29,300 nucleotides of DNA, taken from the NCBI GenBank assembly GCA_035629775.1, contig DASPHG010000066.1, positions 1-29,300 on the forward strand. The letters run 5' to 3'. The first letter of the stretch is position 1; the number at the start of each line of letters is the position of its first letter. Below the pieces are notes generated by a model, which was not told the DNA's origin, ran no database searches, and saw nothing but the letters and a program-made list of their open reading frames with translations. This stretch comes from DASPHG01 sp035629775 (lineage in GTDB: Bacteria; Actinomycetota; Thermoleophilia; Solirubrobacterales; Thermoleophilaceae). Both the position numbers and the translations under genes were made by a program. Positions 20,416-27,832 of this stretch are shown piece by piece.

Positions 20416-21711
20416 ATGAGCGAGCTGGCGCCCGACTACTTCTCGAAGCCCGTCGCGGAGGTCGATCCGGAGGTGGCGGACGCCATGGAGGCGGAGCTCC
20501 AGCGGCAGGAGTCCACGCTCGAGATGATCGCCTCGGAGAACTTCGTCCCGCAGGCTGTCCTGGACTGCCAGGGGTCGGTGCTGACGAACAAGTACGCCGA
20601 GAGATACCCCGGCAAGCGCTACTACGGCGGGTGCGAGCACGTCGACGTCATCGAGCGGCTCGCGATCGACCGCGCCCGGGCGCTGTTCGGCGCCGAGCAC
20701 GCCAACGTCCAGCCGCACGCGGGCGCGCAGGCGAACGCCGCCGTCTACCACGCGCTCTGCCAGCCCGGCGACACCGTGCTCGGCATGAAGCTCGACCACG
20801 GCGGCCACCTCACGCACGGCATGAAGATCAACTTCTCCGGCCGGCTGTACGACATCGTCGCCTACGGAGTGCGCGAGGAGGACTCGTTCCTCGACTACGA
20901 CGAGCTGGAGCGACTCGCCAAGGAGCACCGGCCGAAGGTGATCCTCGCCGGCTGGTCGGCCTACCCGCGCGAGCTCGACTTCCAGCGCTTCCGCGACATC
21001 TGCGACGAGGTGGGCGCGTACCTCTTCGTCGACATGGCGCACTTCGCCGGGCTGGTCGCCGCCGGCGAGCACCCCAACCCGGTGCCGTACGCGGACGTCG
21101 TCTCGACCACGATCCACAAGACGATCGGCGGTGCGCGCGGCGGCATGATCCTCTGCAAGGAGGAGTGGGCGAAGAAGATCAACTCGGCGGTCTTCCCGGG
21201 TCAGCAGGGCGGGCCGCTCATGCATGTGGTGGCCGGTAAGGCGGTCGCGCTGAAGATCGCCTCGTCCGAGGTCTTCCGCGAGCGCCAGCAGCGCACGCGG
21301 ACGGGCGCGCGGGTCGTCGGGGAGCGGCTGCTCAGCGCGGGAGTGAACGTCCTGACCGGCGGCACCGACGTGCACCTGGTGCTCGTGGACCTGCGCGAGT
21401 CGGACCTCGACGGCCAGCAGGCCGAGGACCGGCTTCACGAGATCGGCATCACGGTGAACCGCAACGCGGTGCCGTTCGACCCGCGGCCCCCGGCCGTGTC
21501 GTCCGGCCTGCGCGTCGGATCGCCGGCGCTCGCCACCCGCGGGCTCCAGGAAGACGACTTCAGCGAGGTGGGCGCGATCATGGGTACGGCGCTGAGCGCC
21601 GACTGGGACACGTCGCTCAAGGGCGAGCTCTCCGAGCGCGTGCGTGCGATCGCCGAGCGCTACCCGCTGTACCCGCACGTCTCTTACAGCGGCGCGCCCA
21701 CTCCAGTCTGA
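20416..21711 (+). CDS. glyA: Serine hydroxymethyltransferase
   Basis: 431 residues, the normal length. Glu-Met-Ile-Ala-Ser-Glu-Asn-Phe and Asn-Lys-Tyr-Ala-Glu-Arg-Tyr-Pro-Gly-Lys-Arg-Tyr-Tyr-Gly-Gly are near the N-terminus. The PLP-binding lysine is K235 in Thr-Thr-Ile-His-Lys-Thr-Ile-Gly-Gly-Ala-Arg-Gly-Gly; many homologues have Thr-Thr-His-Lys-Thr-Leu, so there is one extra residue (Ile) here. The enzyme converts serine and tetrahydrofolate to glycine and methylene-tetrahydrofolate. It starts at ATG 20416, has its own promoter, and its stop appears to overlap the start of fetA (CTGA). Confidence 0.97.
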   Translation: MSELAPDYFSKPVAEVDPEVADAMEAELQRQESTLEMIASENFVPQAVLDCQGSVLTNKYAERYPGKRYYGGCEHVDVIERLAIDRARALFGAEHANVQPHAGAQANAAVYHALCQPGDTVLGMKLDHGGHLTHGMKINFSGRLYDIVAYGVREEDSFLDYDELERLAKEHRPKVILAGWSAYPRELDFQRFRDICDEVGAYLFVDMAHFAGLVAAGEHPNPVPYADVVSTTIHKTIGGARGGMILCKEEWAKKINSAVFPGQQGGPLMHVVAGKAVALKIASSEVFRERQQRTRTGARVVGERLLSAGVNVLTGGTDVHLVLVDLRESDLDGQQAEDRLHEIGITVNRNAVPFDPRPPAVSSGLRVGSPALATRGLQEDDFSEVGAIMGTALSADWDTSLKGELSERVRAIAERYPLYPHVSYSGAPTPV

Positions 21712-22340
21712 GCGGTCTGTTCGACCTCCACTGTGTCTCCGCGTCCCGCGGGGCCCGGCTCGTTCTGGATGACGTCAGCGCGCGGATGCCCCAGGGGACG
21801 ACCGCCGTGCTCGGGCCGTCGGGCTCCGGCAAGTCGAGCCTGCTGCGGATGCTCAACCGCCTGAGCGATCCCGACCTCGGAACCGTCCACTTCAAGGGCA
21901 AGGACGTGCGCACGTTCGACGTCCTCGATCTGCGCCGGCGCGCCGTGCTCGTGCCACAGCTCCCCGCACCGCTCCCCGGGACGGTGGCCGACAACGTGCG
22001 CTACGGGCCGTCCCTGTGCGAGCGCGAGGCCGATGTCAACGCGTGCCTCGGGCGTGCGGGCCTCGCGCGCACCTACGCCACGCGCGACGCCGCCGAGCTC
22101 TCGGTCGGGGAGCAGCAGCGCGTGATGCTCGCGCGGGCGCTGGCGCTTGGGCCCGAGGTGCTCCTGCTGGACGAGCCGACGTCGGCCCTCGACGAGGCGG
22201 CGCGCGATGGCGTCGAGCGCACGCTCGAGGAGCTTGCCGAGGAGGGCGTGGCGATGGTGCTCGTGACCCACGACCGCTGGCAGGCCGAGCGAATCGCGTC
22301 CCAGGTGATCGAGCTGCGCGAGGGTCGCGTGGTCGCGTGA
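21708..22340 (+). CDS. fetA: ABC transporter ATPase, FetA-like, probable CTG start
   Basis: About 210 residues if read from CTG at 21708. Walker A is Gly-Pro-Ser-Gly-Ser-Gly-Lys-Ser, the signature is Leu-Ser-Val-Gly-Glu (Val replaces the usual Gly), Walker B is Val-Leu-Leu-Leu-Asp-Glu-Pro, and the H-loop is Val-Thr-His-Asp. The first ATG is at 21786, but family-like sequence with an A-loop aromatic (Leu-Phe-Asp-Leu-His-Cys-Val-Ser) continues upstream in frame right up to the glyA stop. No ATG, GTG or TTG lies in that stretch. It pairs with a FetB-type permease (GTGA overlap), so it probably powers metal export. FetAB of E. coli is linked to iron efflux; that link is by family, not shown here. 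Confidence 0.88.
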   Translation: MSGLFDLHCVSASRGARLVLDDVSARMPQGTTAVLGPSGSGKSSLLRMLNRLSDPDLGTVHFKGKDVRTFDVLDLRRRAVLVPQLPAPLPGTVADNVRYGPSLCEREADVNACLGRAGLARTYATRDAAELSVGEQQRVMLARALALGPEVLLLDEPTSALDEAARDGVERTLEELAEEGVAMVLVTHDRWQAERIASQVIELREGRVVA

Positions 22341-23110
22341 GCTCCATCGACGTCACGCTCGTCGAGGTCGCCGCCACCCTCGTGCTGGTTGTGATCGCCG
22401 CCGTCGTCTCGCGCTGGCGGCGCGCTGAGCTTGAGAAGGACCTCGCCGTGGCGGTGTTGCGATCGTTCGTCCAGCTGACCGCGGTCGGCTACGCGATCCA
22501 GGCCATCTTCGACTCCGACAGCCTGCTCCTGGTGGTCGCCCTGCTCGCCGGGATGGTCGCGTTCGGGACGTTTACCGCGCGCGGCCGGGCGAAGGACGTG
22601 CCGCGCGCGCTCGGCCCCGTCGCGCTGGCGCTGACCGTTGCGGCCACAACAACGCTCGGGCTCGTCCTGGCCCTGGGTGTCTTCGAGCCGGAGCCGCGCT
22701 ACCTCGTGCCGGTCGGCGGCATGGTCATCGGAAACGCGATGACCGCGGCCGCCGTTGCGCTGAACCGCCTGGCCGACGAGATCGGCGGCTCGCGGGCGGC
22801 GATCGAGGCGACGCTCTCACTCGGCGCCACGGCACGCCAGGCGGCAGCCGGGGCGGTCACCCGCAGCCTGCGCTCGGGGATGATCGCCCTCATCGACTCG
22901 ACGAAGACGACCGGCATCGTCTTCTTCCCGGGCGCGATGACCGGGATGCTCGTGGCGGGTGCCGAGCCGGTGGACGCGGTGCGGCTCCAGCTCATCCTGC
23001 TCTGGTCGCTGCTGGGCAGCGTGGCGCTGTCGGCGCTGATCGCGACGGGGCTCGGCTACCGCGGGTTCTTCACCCCGGCTCATCAGCTCCGGGACGCTGG
23101 TCCTCGATAG
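22337..23110 (+). CDS. fetB: FetB-like (UPF0014) metal-export permease
   Basis: 257 residues, GTG start overlapping the fetA stop (GTGA). About six to seven hydrophobic helices are spread over the whole length. Family signatures: Arg-Ser-Phe-Val-Gln-Leu near residue 40, Gly-Gly-Met-Val-Ile-Gly-Asn-Ala-Met in the middle, and Phe-Pro-Gly-Ala-Met-Thr-Gly-Met in the last third. Permeases of this family work with a FetA-like ATPase and are linked to iron export and peroxide tolerance. The last 41 bases overlap the convergent CDF gene. Confidence 0.9.
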   Translation: MSSIDVTLVEVAATLVLVVIAAVVSRWRRAELEKDLAVAVLRSFVQLTAVGYAIQAIFDSDSLLLVVALLAGMVAFGTFTARGRAKDVPRALGPVALALTVAATTTLGLVLALGVFEPEPRYLVPVGGMVIGNAMTAAAVALNRLADEIGGSRAAIEATLSLGATARQAAAGAVTRSLRSGMIALIDSTKTTGIVFFPGAMTGMLVAGAEPVDAVRLQLILLWSLLGSVALSALIATGLGYRGFFTPAHQLRDAGPR

Positions 23111-23999
23111 ACAGCAGCCGCTCCGGCATGGTCTGGAGGGTCGTGTGCGAGATTCCGAAGCGCTCGCGCACGACCGCCTCCACCTCCGTGCGCACGTGCT
23201 CCATGTCGGCGTGGGGATCCACGCGCAGGTGGGCGGCGAGCGCGGGGAAGCCGGAGGTGACCGTCCAGACGTGGAGGTCGTGGACCTCCCGGACGCCCGG
23301 GACGCGGCACATGGCGTCGCCCACCTCGCTCGGGTCGATGCCGCGCGGCGCGGCCTCGAGCAGCACGTCGAGCGGCTCGCTCACCAAACGCCACGAGCCG
23401 AGGAGGATCAGGCAGCCGATCATGAGCGCGGCGACCGCATCGGCCTCGTCCGGGCCGCCGGCCAGCACGACGAGACCGGCTACGAGCGCGCCCAGCGATC
23501 CGAGGGCGTCCGCGGCCGAGTGGCGCAGGACGCCTTCGAGGTTCACGTCGCCGCGCTCGCCGCGCGCCAGCACCCATGTCGCGGCAAGGTTCCCCGCGAG
23601 GCCGAAGGCGCCGACGACGGCGACGCCGGCACCGTTCACGTCAGGCGCGTCCGAGAGGCGCCCGATGGCCTCGACGAACACCCAGACGGCCACGGCGATC
23701 AGCCCGATGCCGTTCGCGAACGCCGCGATGATCTCCGCGCGGCGCAGGCCGAAGGTGTGCCGGCCGCGGACGGGCCGCGAGGCGATCCACGCGGCGGCGA
23801 TCCCGAGGACGATCGCCCCGATGTCGGACAGCACATGACCGGCGTCGGCGAGCAGCGCGACCGAGTCGAACAGCAGCCACCCCGCGACCGCGGCGGCGAA
23901 CATCGCCAGGTTGATCGCGAGCGCCACGGCCATGCGGCGCGTGTTGCCGGCGCGAAAATGGTCGTGGTGATGGTCGTGCACGCGGTCAGTCTCGCCCAC
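23070..23999 (-). CDS. Cation diffusion facilitator, probably zinc exporter
   Basis: 309 residues, GTG start. The N-terminus is His-rich (Val-His-Asp-His-His-His-Asp-His). About six transmembrane helices follow, with metal ligands His55 and Asp59 in Ala-Asp-Ala-Gly-His-Val-Leu-Ser-Asp, and a second His/Asp pair in His-Ser-Ala-Ala-Asp-Ala. The His-Asp/His-Asp pattern is typical of zinc-preferring members (ZitB/CzcD type). The C-terminal cytosolic domain ends with Val-His-Asp-Leu-His-Val-Trp-Thr. It should exchange Zn2+ for protons across the cell membrane. It converges on and overlaps fetB by 41 bases and diverges from the wecA-like gene with 19 bases between starts. Confidence 0.93.
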   Translation of the reverse strand: MGETDRVHDHHHDHFRAGNTRRMAVALAINLAMFAAAVAGWLLFDSVALLADAGHVLSDIGAIVLGIAAAWIASRPVRGRHTFGLRRAEIIAAFANGIGLIAVAVWVFVEAIGRLSDAPDVNGAGVAVVGAFGLAGNLAATWVLARGERGDVNLEGVLRHSAADALGSLGALVAGLVVLAGGPDEADAVAALMIGCLILLGSWRLVSEPLDVLLEAAPRGIDPSEVGDAMCRVPGVREVHDLHVWTVTSGFPALAAHLRVDPHADMEHVRTEVEAVVRERFGISHTTLQTMPERLLSIEDQRPGADEPG

Positions 24000-24003
24000 T
24001 GCT

Positions 24004-24018
24004 TACGCTGACGACCGG
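24004..24018 (+). promoter_or_regulatory. Possible promoter of the wecA-like gene
   Basis: TACGCT (24004-24009) is followed by 9 bases and the ATG at 24019, in a 19-base gap between divergent genes. No -35 box is evident. Confidence 0.35.
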
Positions 24019-25188
24019 ATGAACGAGATCGAGGCGGTCGCCGCCTTCGCGATCGCGGCTGTCGTGACGCTGGTGGCAACGCCCCTCACCGGCCGGCTTG
24101 CGGTCAAGGTCGGGGCAATCGACCTGCCGCGCGAGCGGAGTCTGCACGAGGCGCCGGTGCCGCGGCTGGGCGGCCTCGCGATCCTGCTCGGGATCCTCGT
24201 CTCCGCGATCGCGTTCATGCCGCTGAACACCGAGACGCGCGGGATCCTGGCCGGCGCGCTGCTGATCGGCGTGGTCGGAGCGCTCGACGACCTCTACGAC
24301 CTCCCACCGCCCGTCAAGCTCGCGGGGCAGATCGCGGCGGCGGCGCTCCCGGTCGCGGCCGGGGTGAGGGTGGAGGTGTTCACGCTGCCGTTCCTCGGGT
24401 CGGTCGACCTCGGGGCGACCGCGGGGGCGGTCCTCACCGGCGTGGGGATGGTCGCCGTCATGAACGTCGTCAACTTCACCGACGGGGTGGACGGCCTCGC
24501 GGCCGGCGTCTGCACGATCTCGGGCGTGACGTTCGCGGTCATCGCGCTGTCGCTCGACCGCGTGGACGCGGGGATCCTGGCGGCGATCACGGCGGGCGCG
24601 GCGCTCGGGTTCCTCTGGCACAACTTCCATCCCGCGAGCGTCTTCATGGGGGACGCGGGCTCGAACCTGCTCGGGTTGATGCTGGCGTGCGTCGCCGTCC
24701 AGGGCGTGCTGAAGACGGCCGCCGTCGTCGCCCTGGTGTTCCCGCTCGTGGTGCTGGCGGTGCCGATCCTCGACACGGCGTTCGTGGTGGCGAAGCGGTT
24801 CAAGTACAGGCGGCCCGCCTGGGAGGCCGACACGGAGCACTTCCACCACCGGTTCGCGCGGATCGGGTTCTCGCAGCGCAGGACCGTGATCTACCTCTAC
24901 CTGTGGACGCTGTCGTTGGCCGCGCTGGCGCTTGCGCTGCGGTTCATCCCGTACTCGGATGACCGCGGGAACTTCCACACAGGGTGGACCGCCGTGATGA
25001 TCGGGTTCGGCCTGGTCGCGGTAGCGGCGAGCGTCTACCTCGTGTACGTGCTCGAGATCCTCAAGTTCCGCCGATTCCGCCAGCGCCAGCTCGCGAAGCA
25101 GGAGGGCATCACGCAGGCCGAGATCGACGAGGAGATCGAGCGCGAGATGGAGACGGGGGAGTTCCCCGCCGTGCGTCTCGACCGCTAG
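24019..25188 (+). CDS. wecA: Polyprenyl-phosphate GlcNAc-1-phosphate transferase (WecA/TagO type)
   Basis: 389 residues with about 10-11 hydrophobic helices. Catalytic and substrate motifs: Ala-Leu-Asp-Asp-Leu-Tyr-Asp (Asp-Asp-x-x-Asp), Asn-Phe-Thr-Asp-Gly-Val-Asp-Gly-Leu-Ala-Ala-Gly, Phe-Met-Gly-Asp-Ala-Gly-Ser, and the His-rich loop His-Phe-His-His-Arg-Phe. The last is typical of WecA/TagO rather than MraY. The enzyme moves a sugar-1-phosphate from a UDP-sugar to undecaprenyl phosphate, the first step of cell-wall polymers such as arabinogalactan or teichoic acids. In related actinobacteria it follows tsaC and precedes the ATP synthase operon; here it is separated by glyA and metal-export genes. 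Stop codons of this gene and the convergent MscS gene share CTAG. Confidence 0.92.
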   Translation: MNEIEAVAAFAIAAVVTLVATPLTGRLAVKVGAIDLPRERSLHEAPVPRLGGLAILLGILVSAIAFMPLNTETRGILAGALLIGVVGALDDLYDLPPPVKLAGQIAAAALPVAAGVRVEVFTLPFLGSVDLGATAGAVLTGVGMVAVMNVVNFTDGVDGLAAGVCTISGVTFAVIALSLDRVDAGILAAITAGAALGFLWHNFHPASVFMGDAGSNLLGLMLACVAVQGVLKTAAVVALVFPLVVLAVPILDTAFVVAKRFKYRRPAWEADTEHFHHRFARIGFSQRRTVIYLYLWTLSLAALALALRFIPYSDDRGNFHTGWTAVMIGFGLVAVAASVYLVYVLEILKFRRFRQRQLAKQEGITQAEIDEEIEREMETGEFPAVRLDR

Positions 25189-26036
25189 CGGCCGGTCGCG
25201 GCGACAGCGGCCAGCACCTCGTCCGCGAGCTGCGCGCCGTCCGCCTCGCTGCGCGGGACGGCCTCGATGCGCACCAGCACCTCGTCGCCGTCGACCTCCT
25301 CGAGCTCGATGTGCGGATCGTCCACCGTCGGCACGGTGATCCGCTGCTGGACGATCTCCTGCACGGCGCTCGGCTTGACGTCGCGCGGGAAGCGCGCGAG
25401 CAGGTCCACCTTCGCGGGCTCGTGGAGCGGCTCGATGGCCGAGTTCAGCACGAGGCTGTTCGGGACCATGATCGGGTCGCCGCCGCGGCGCATGGTCATG
25501 TAGAGCAGGCCGAGGCCGGCGACCGTTCCCTCGATCCGGCCCGCCGCCATCCCGGAGTGCAACCGGATGCGGTCGCCCACGCGGAACGGGCGGGCGCTCA
25601 GCAGAACGGTTCCGGCGATGAGGTTGCCGACCGTCTGCTGAGCGGCGAGTCCGAACAGCACCGCGGTGACGGCGCCACCGACGGCGAGCGTCTCGGGCTT
25701 GAGTCCCGCGATCCGGAGGGCGACGAGGACGGCGAGCATGACCGTGAAGAGGCGGATGAGGAAGCCGAGCGTGCCCGCCGTCCCCGGGTCCAGCCGCTTG
25801 AAGAGGATCGGGCCGAGGGCGCGGCCGATGTCGCGCGCCAGCGCCCAGCCGAGGATGACGAGCGCGATCACGCTGGCGATTCGCACCGGGATGTCGAGCC
25901 CGAACAGATCCATCCGATAGTGGTAGGCCAGCAGGACCCCGCCGACCAGCGGCAGGATCAGGAACGCCTCGCGCTGAGCGCGACGCGCGCGGTTGCGGGC
26001 ATGCGAGCCCAGCTCCCGGACCAGGGTGGGATACAT
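25185..26036 (-). CDS. MscS-family mechanosensitive channel
   Basis: 283 residues. Three hydrophobic helices lie at about 25-45, 50-70 and 90-115. The pore helix follows with Ala/Gly-rich spacing (Leu-Ala-Val-Gly-Gly-Ala-Val-Thr-Ala-Val-Leu-Phe-Gly-Leu-Ala-Ala-Gln). The beta domain begins Arg-Pro-Phe-Arg-Val-Gly-Asp and has Val-Pro-Asn-Ser. These are standard MscS signatures. The channel should open under membrane tension to release solutes on osmotic downshock. A GGGGAG Shine-Dalgarno 9 bases before the ATG lies in the arm of a hairpin. The gene lies downstream of the radical SAM gene on the same strand, 53 bases away. Confidence 0.93.
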   Translation of the reverse strand: MYPTLVRELGSHARNRARRAQREAFLILPLVGGVLLAYHYRMDLFGLDIPVRIASVIALVILGWALARDIGRALGPILFKRLDPGTAGTLGFLIRLFTVMLAVLVALRIAGLKPETLAVGGAVTAVLFGLAAQQTVGNLIAGTVLLSARPFRVGDRIRLHSGMAAGRIEGTVAGLGLLYMTMRRGGDPIMVPNSLVLNSAIEPLHEPAKVDLLARFPRDVKPSAVQEIVQQRITVPTVDDPHIELEEVDGDEVLVRIEAVPRSEADGAQLADEVLAAVAATGR

Positions 26037-26045
26037 GCTTTTCGG

Positions 26046-26078
26046 CTCCCCGCGCGGCTTGTGGCTAAACGCGGGGCC
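26046..26078 (-). promoter_or_regulatory. Leader hairpin that overlaps the MscS ribosome-binding site
   Basis: On the minus-strand RNA, CCCCGCG (plus 26070-26076) and CGCGGGG (plus 26048-26054) form a 7-base stem with a 15-base loop. The GGGGAG Shine-Dalgarno (plus 26046-26051) is mostly inside the 3' arm. No T-run follows, so it is a poor intrinsic terminator for the radical SAM gene. Confidence 0.4.
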
Positions 26079-26089
26079 TTACGGAGTAC

Positions 26090-27136
26090 TTAGAAAAGCG
26101 AGGCCTGCAGGTCTTCCTGCGCAGCTTCGCGCACCCGATGTGGTGCTTCTTCGGCTGCTGCGTGGTCCCATCTGCGCGGCGGCCTGCGGTCCGGCGCCAC
26201 CTTGGCCCAGGTGTCCCTGACGAGCGAGCTGATCCGCTCCTTCTCCAGCGCCGGTGCGTATGCGCCGCGGCTGTACAGCTGCTCGTATCGGGGGATCAGG
26301 TCGGGCCGGTACGAACGCAGCCAGTCCATGACGATGTCGCGCACCTCCCCGCGGACGTGCAGGTGGATCCCGCTGACGTTCACGACGCCGGCCTCGGCGG
26401 CCAGCGTGAGGATCTTCTCGACCTGCGCCGGGTCGTCGTTGATGCCCGGCATGAGCGGTGCGACGAGGATGCTGACGGCGATCCCGTTACGGCTGAGCTC
26501 GGCCGCGGCCTCGAGCCGCGCGTAGGGGTTCGGCGTGCGCGGCTCGCTGGCCCGCCAGGCCTTCTCGTCGATCGTGGGGACCGAGAACGCCGCGCTGAAG
26601 AGGCCCATGTCGCTCATCTCCTTGAGCAGCGCGACGTCGCGGGTGACGAGCGGTGACTTCGTGAGCACCGAACACGGCGTGCGCGAGTCGCGCAGCGCCT
26701 CCCAGATGCCCGGCATGAGCTTGTAACGGCCCTCGACCCACTGGTACGGATCGGTGTTCGTGCCGATGGCGACCAGCTCGCGCTTCCATGAAGGTCGGCG
26801 CGTCTCGGCTCGCACCAGCTCGGGTGCGTTGACCTTGACGACGATCTGGCGATCGAAGTCCTCGCGCGCGTTGAAGTCCAGGTAGTTGTGGGTGGGGCGG
26901 GCGAAGCACCAGACGCAAGCATGGGTGCATCCGCGGTACGGATTGATCGTCCAGTTGAACGGGACGCGGGATTGCTTCGGCACGCGGTTCAGCGCCGACT
27001 TCGCGCGGACCTCGTAGAAGTTCGTGTTCAGAGCTTCGGGCGCGTCGAAGCGGCGGACCTGCGCGGGATCCCGGTAGCCGGGGAGGTTCCGTTCCTCCTC
27101 ATCGTCGATTCTCAGGTTGTCCCAGCGCACGAACAC
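26090..27136 (-). CDS. Radical SAM protein, Rv2578c type
   Basis: 348 residues, GTG start. The 4Fe-4S motif Cys70-x3-Cys74-x2-Cys77 is in Gly-Cys-Thr-His-Ala-Cys-Val-Trp-Cys. Before it runs Pro-Phe-Asn-Trp-Thr-Ile-Asn-Pro-Tyr-Arg-Gly, typical of the Rv2578c/SplB-like group. Later segments include Gly-Thr-Asn-Thr-Asp-Pro-Tyr-Gln-Trp and Leu-Met-Pro-Gly-Ile-Asn-Asp. The enzyme cleaves SAM to make radicals; its substrate is unknown, although similarity to spore photoproduct lyase suggests nucleic acid. A LexA-type box overlaps its start codon, which fits a repair role. It ends with TAA 53 bases before the MscS gene. Confidence 0.9.
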   Translation of the reverse strand: MFVRWDNLRIDDEEERNLPGYRDPAQVRRFDAPEALNTNFYEVRAKSALNRVPKQSRVPFNWTINPYRGCTHACVWCFARPTHNYLDFNAREDFDRQIVVKVNAPELVRAETRRPSWKRELVAIGTNTDPYQWVEGRYKLMPGIWEALRDSRTPCSVLTKSPLVTRDVALLKEMSDMGLFSAAFSVPTIDEKAWRASEPRTPNPYARLEAAAELSRNGIAVSILVAPLMPGINDDPAQVEKILTLAAEAGVVNVSGIHLHVRGEVRDIVMDWLRSYRPDLIPRYEQLYSRGAYAPALEKERISSLVRDTWAKVAPDRRPPRRWDHAAAEEAPHRVREAAQEDLQASLF

Positions 27137-27143
27137 ATGTTCG
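27130..27143. promoter_or_regulatory. LexA-type SOS box
   Basis: CGAACACATGTTCG has perfect arms CGAAC/GTTCG with a 4-base centre ACAT. It matches the Gram-positive consensus CGAACRNRYGTTCG at every position. It covers the GTG start codon of the radical SAM gene. Confidence 0.7.
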
Positions 27144-27164
27144 CATATGGCGCGGACGGTCGGC

Positions 27165-27596
27165 TCAGGTGCTGGCGTCCCCGAACGCAGTCACGACCAC
27201 CCGGCGCGACCCACCGCGGTCGCGGTGCTCACACAGGTAGATCCCCTGCCAGGTGCCGAGCGCGAAGCGGCCGTCGGCGATCGGCAGGGTCAAGGACGGC
27301 CCGAACAAGGACGCCTTCACGTGGGCCGGCATGTCGTCGGAGCCCTCCAGGACGTGACTCCAGTAGGCCGCCGACTCGGGCACGGCCTCGTTCGCCCACG
27401 ACTCGAAGTCGCGGCGCACGTCGGGCGAGGCGTTCTCGTTCAGCGTCAGCGACGCCGACGTGTGCTGGATGAAGACGTGCGCGAGGCCGACGGCGAGGTC
27501 GCCCAGCTCGGGGACGGCCTGCTCGATCTCGTGAGTCACGAGGTGGAAGCCGCGCGGGCGCGGCTCGAGGGTCAGGGTGCGCTGGATCCAGACCAT
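27165..27596 (-). CDS. YjbQ-family protein (UPF0047)
   Basis: 143 residues, the usual YjbQ length. Conserved segments: His-Val-Phe-Ile-Gln-His-Thr-Ser-Ala-Ser-Leu, Glu-Asn-Ala-Ser-Pro-Asp-Val, Gly-Ser-Asp-Asp-Met-Pro-Ala-His-Val-Lys-Ala-Ser-Leu, and Gly-Thr-Trp-Gln-Gly-Ile-Tyr-Leu-Cys-Glu-His-Arg. The family has weak thiamine-phosphate synthase activity in vitro and otherwise an unclear role. The start at 27596 (Met-Val-Trp-Ile-Gln) was chosen because homology begins there; the open frame continues upstream in a shadow of the anti-sigma gene. It overlaps the anti-sigma gene by 25 bases and is the third gene of that unit. Confidence 0.92.
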   Translation of the reverse strand: MVWIQRTLTLEPRPRGFHLVTHEIEQAVPELGDLAVGLAHVFIQHTSASLTLNENASPDVRRDFESWANEAVPESAAYWSHVLEGSDDMPAHVKASLFGPSLTLPIADGRFALGTWQGIYLCEHRDRGGSRRVVVTAFGDAST

Positions 27597-27832
27597 CCGC
27601 GGAAGGCCTCCATCAGGCCCTCGCGGACCTCGGGGTCGAGCTCCTGCTCGCGCACGACGCCGACCGCCCTGATCGTGCGCTCGAACTGGGTCACGTACTC
27701 GCGGCACTTCCCGCATGCGTCCAGGTGCTCCTCGAACCGGATCCGGTCGCGCTCGGGCAGCGCGCCCTCGAGGTAATCGGTGATCACCTCGACGAGCTCT
27801 TGGCACGGCATCTCTGGCAGCTGCTGGTTCAT
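27572..27832 (-). CDS. Zinc-finger anti-sigma factor, soluble
   Basis: 86 residues. The ZAS/zf-HC2 motif is His-Leu-Asp-Ala-Cys-Gly-Lys-Cys (His-x3-Cys-x2-Cys), with a further Cys in Met-Pro-Cys-Gln-Glu-Leu near the start. It would bind zinc and hold the adjacent ECF sigma factor inactive. There is no transmembrane segment after the zinc finger, so it acts in the cytoplasm and may sense redox state, as RsrA does; that is inference. Its ATG overlaps the sigma stop (ATGA). It overlaps YjbQ at its 3' end. Confidence 0.88.
   Translation of the reverse strand: MNQQLPEMPCQELVEVITDYLEGALPERDRIRFEEHLDACGKCREYVTQFERTIRAVGVVREQELDPEVREGLMEAFRGWSGSSAP

Noticed and set aside
26046..26078. Intrinsic terminator after the radical SAM gene
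   Set aside because: The stem is good but no T-run follows in either direction; a leader role for the MscS gene fits better.
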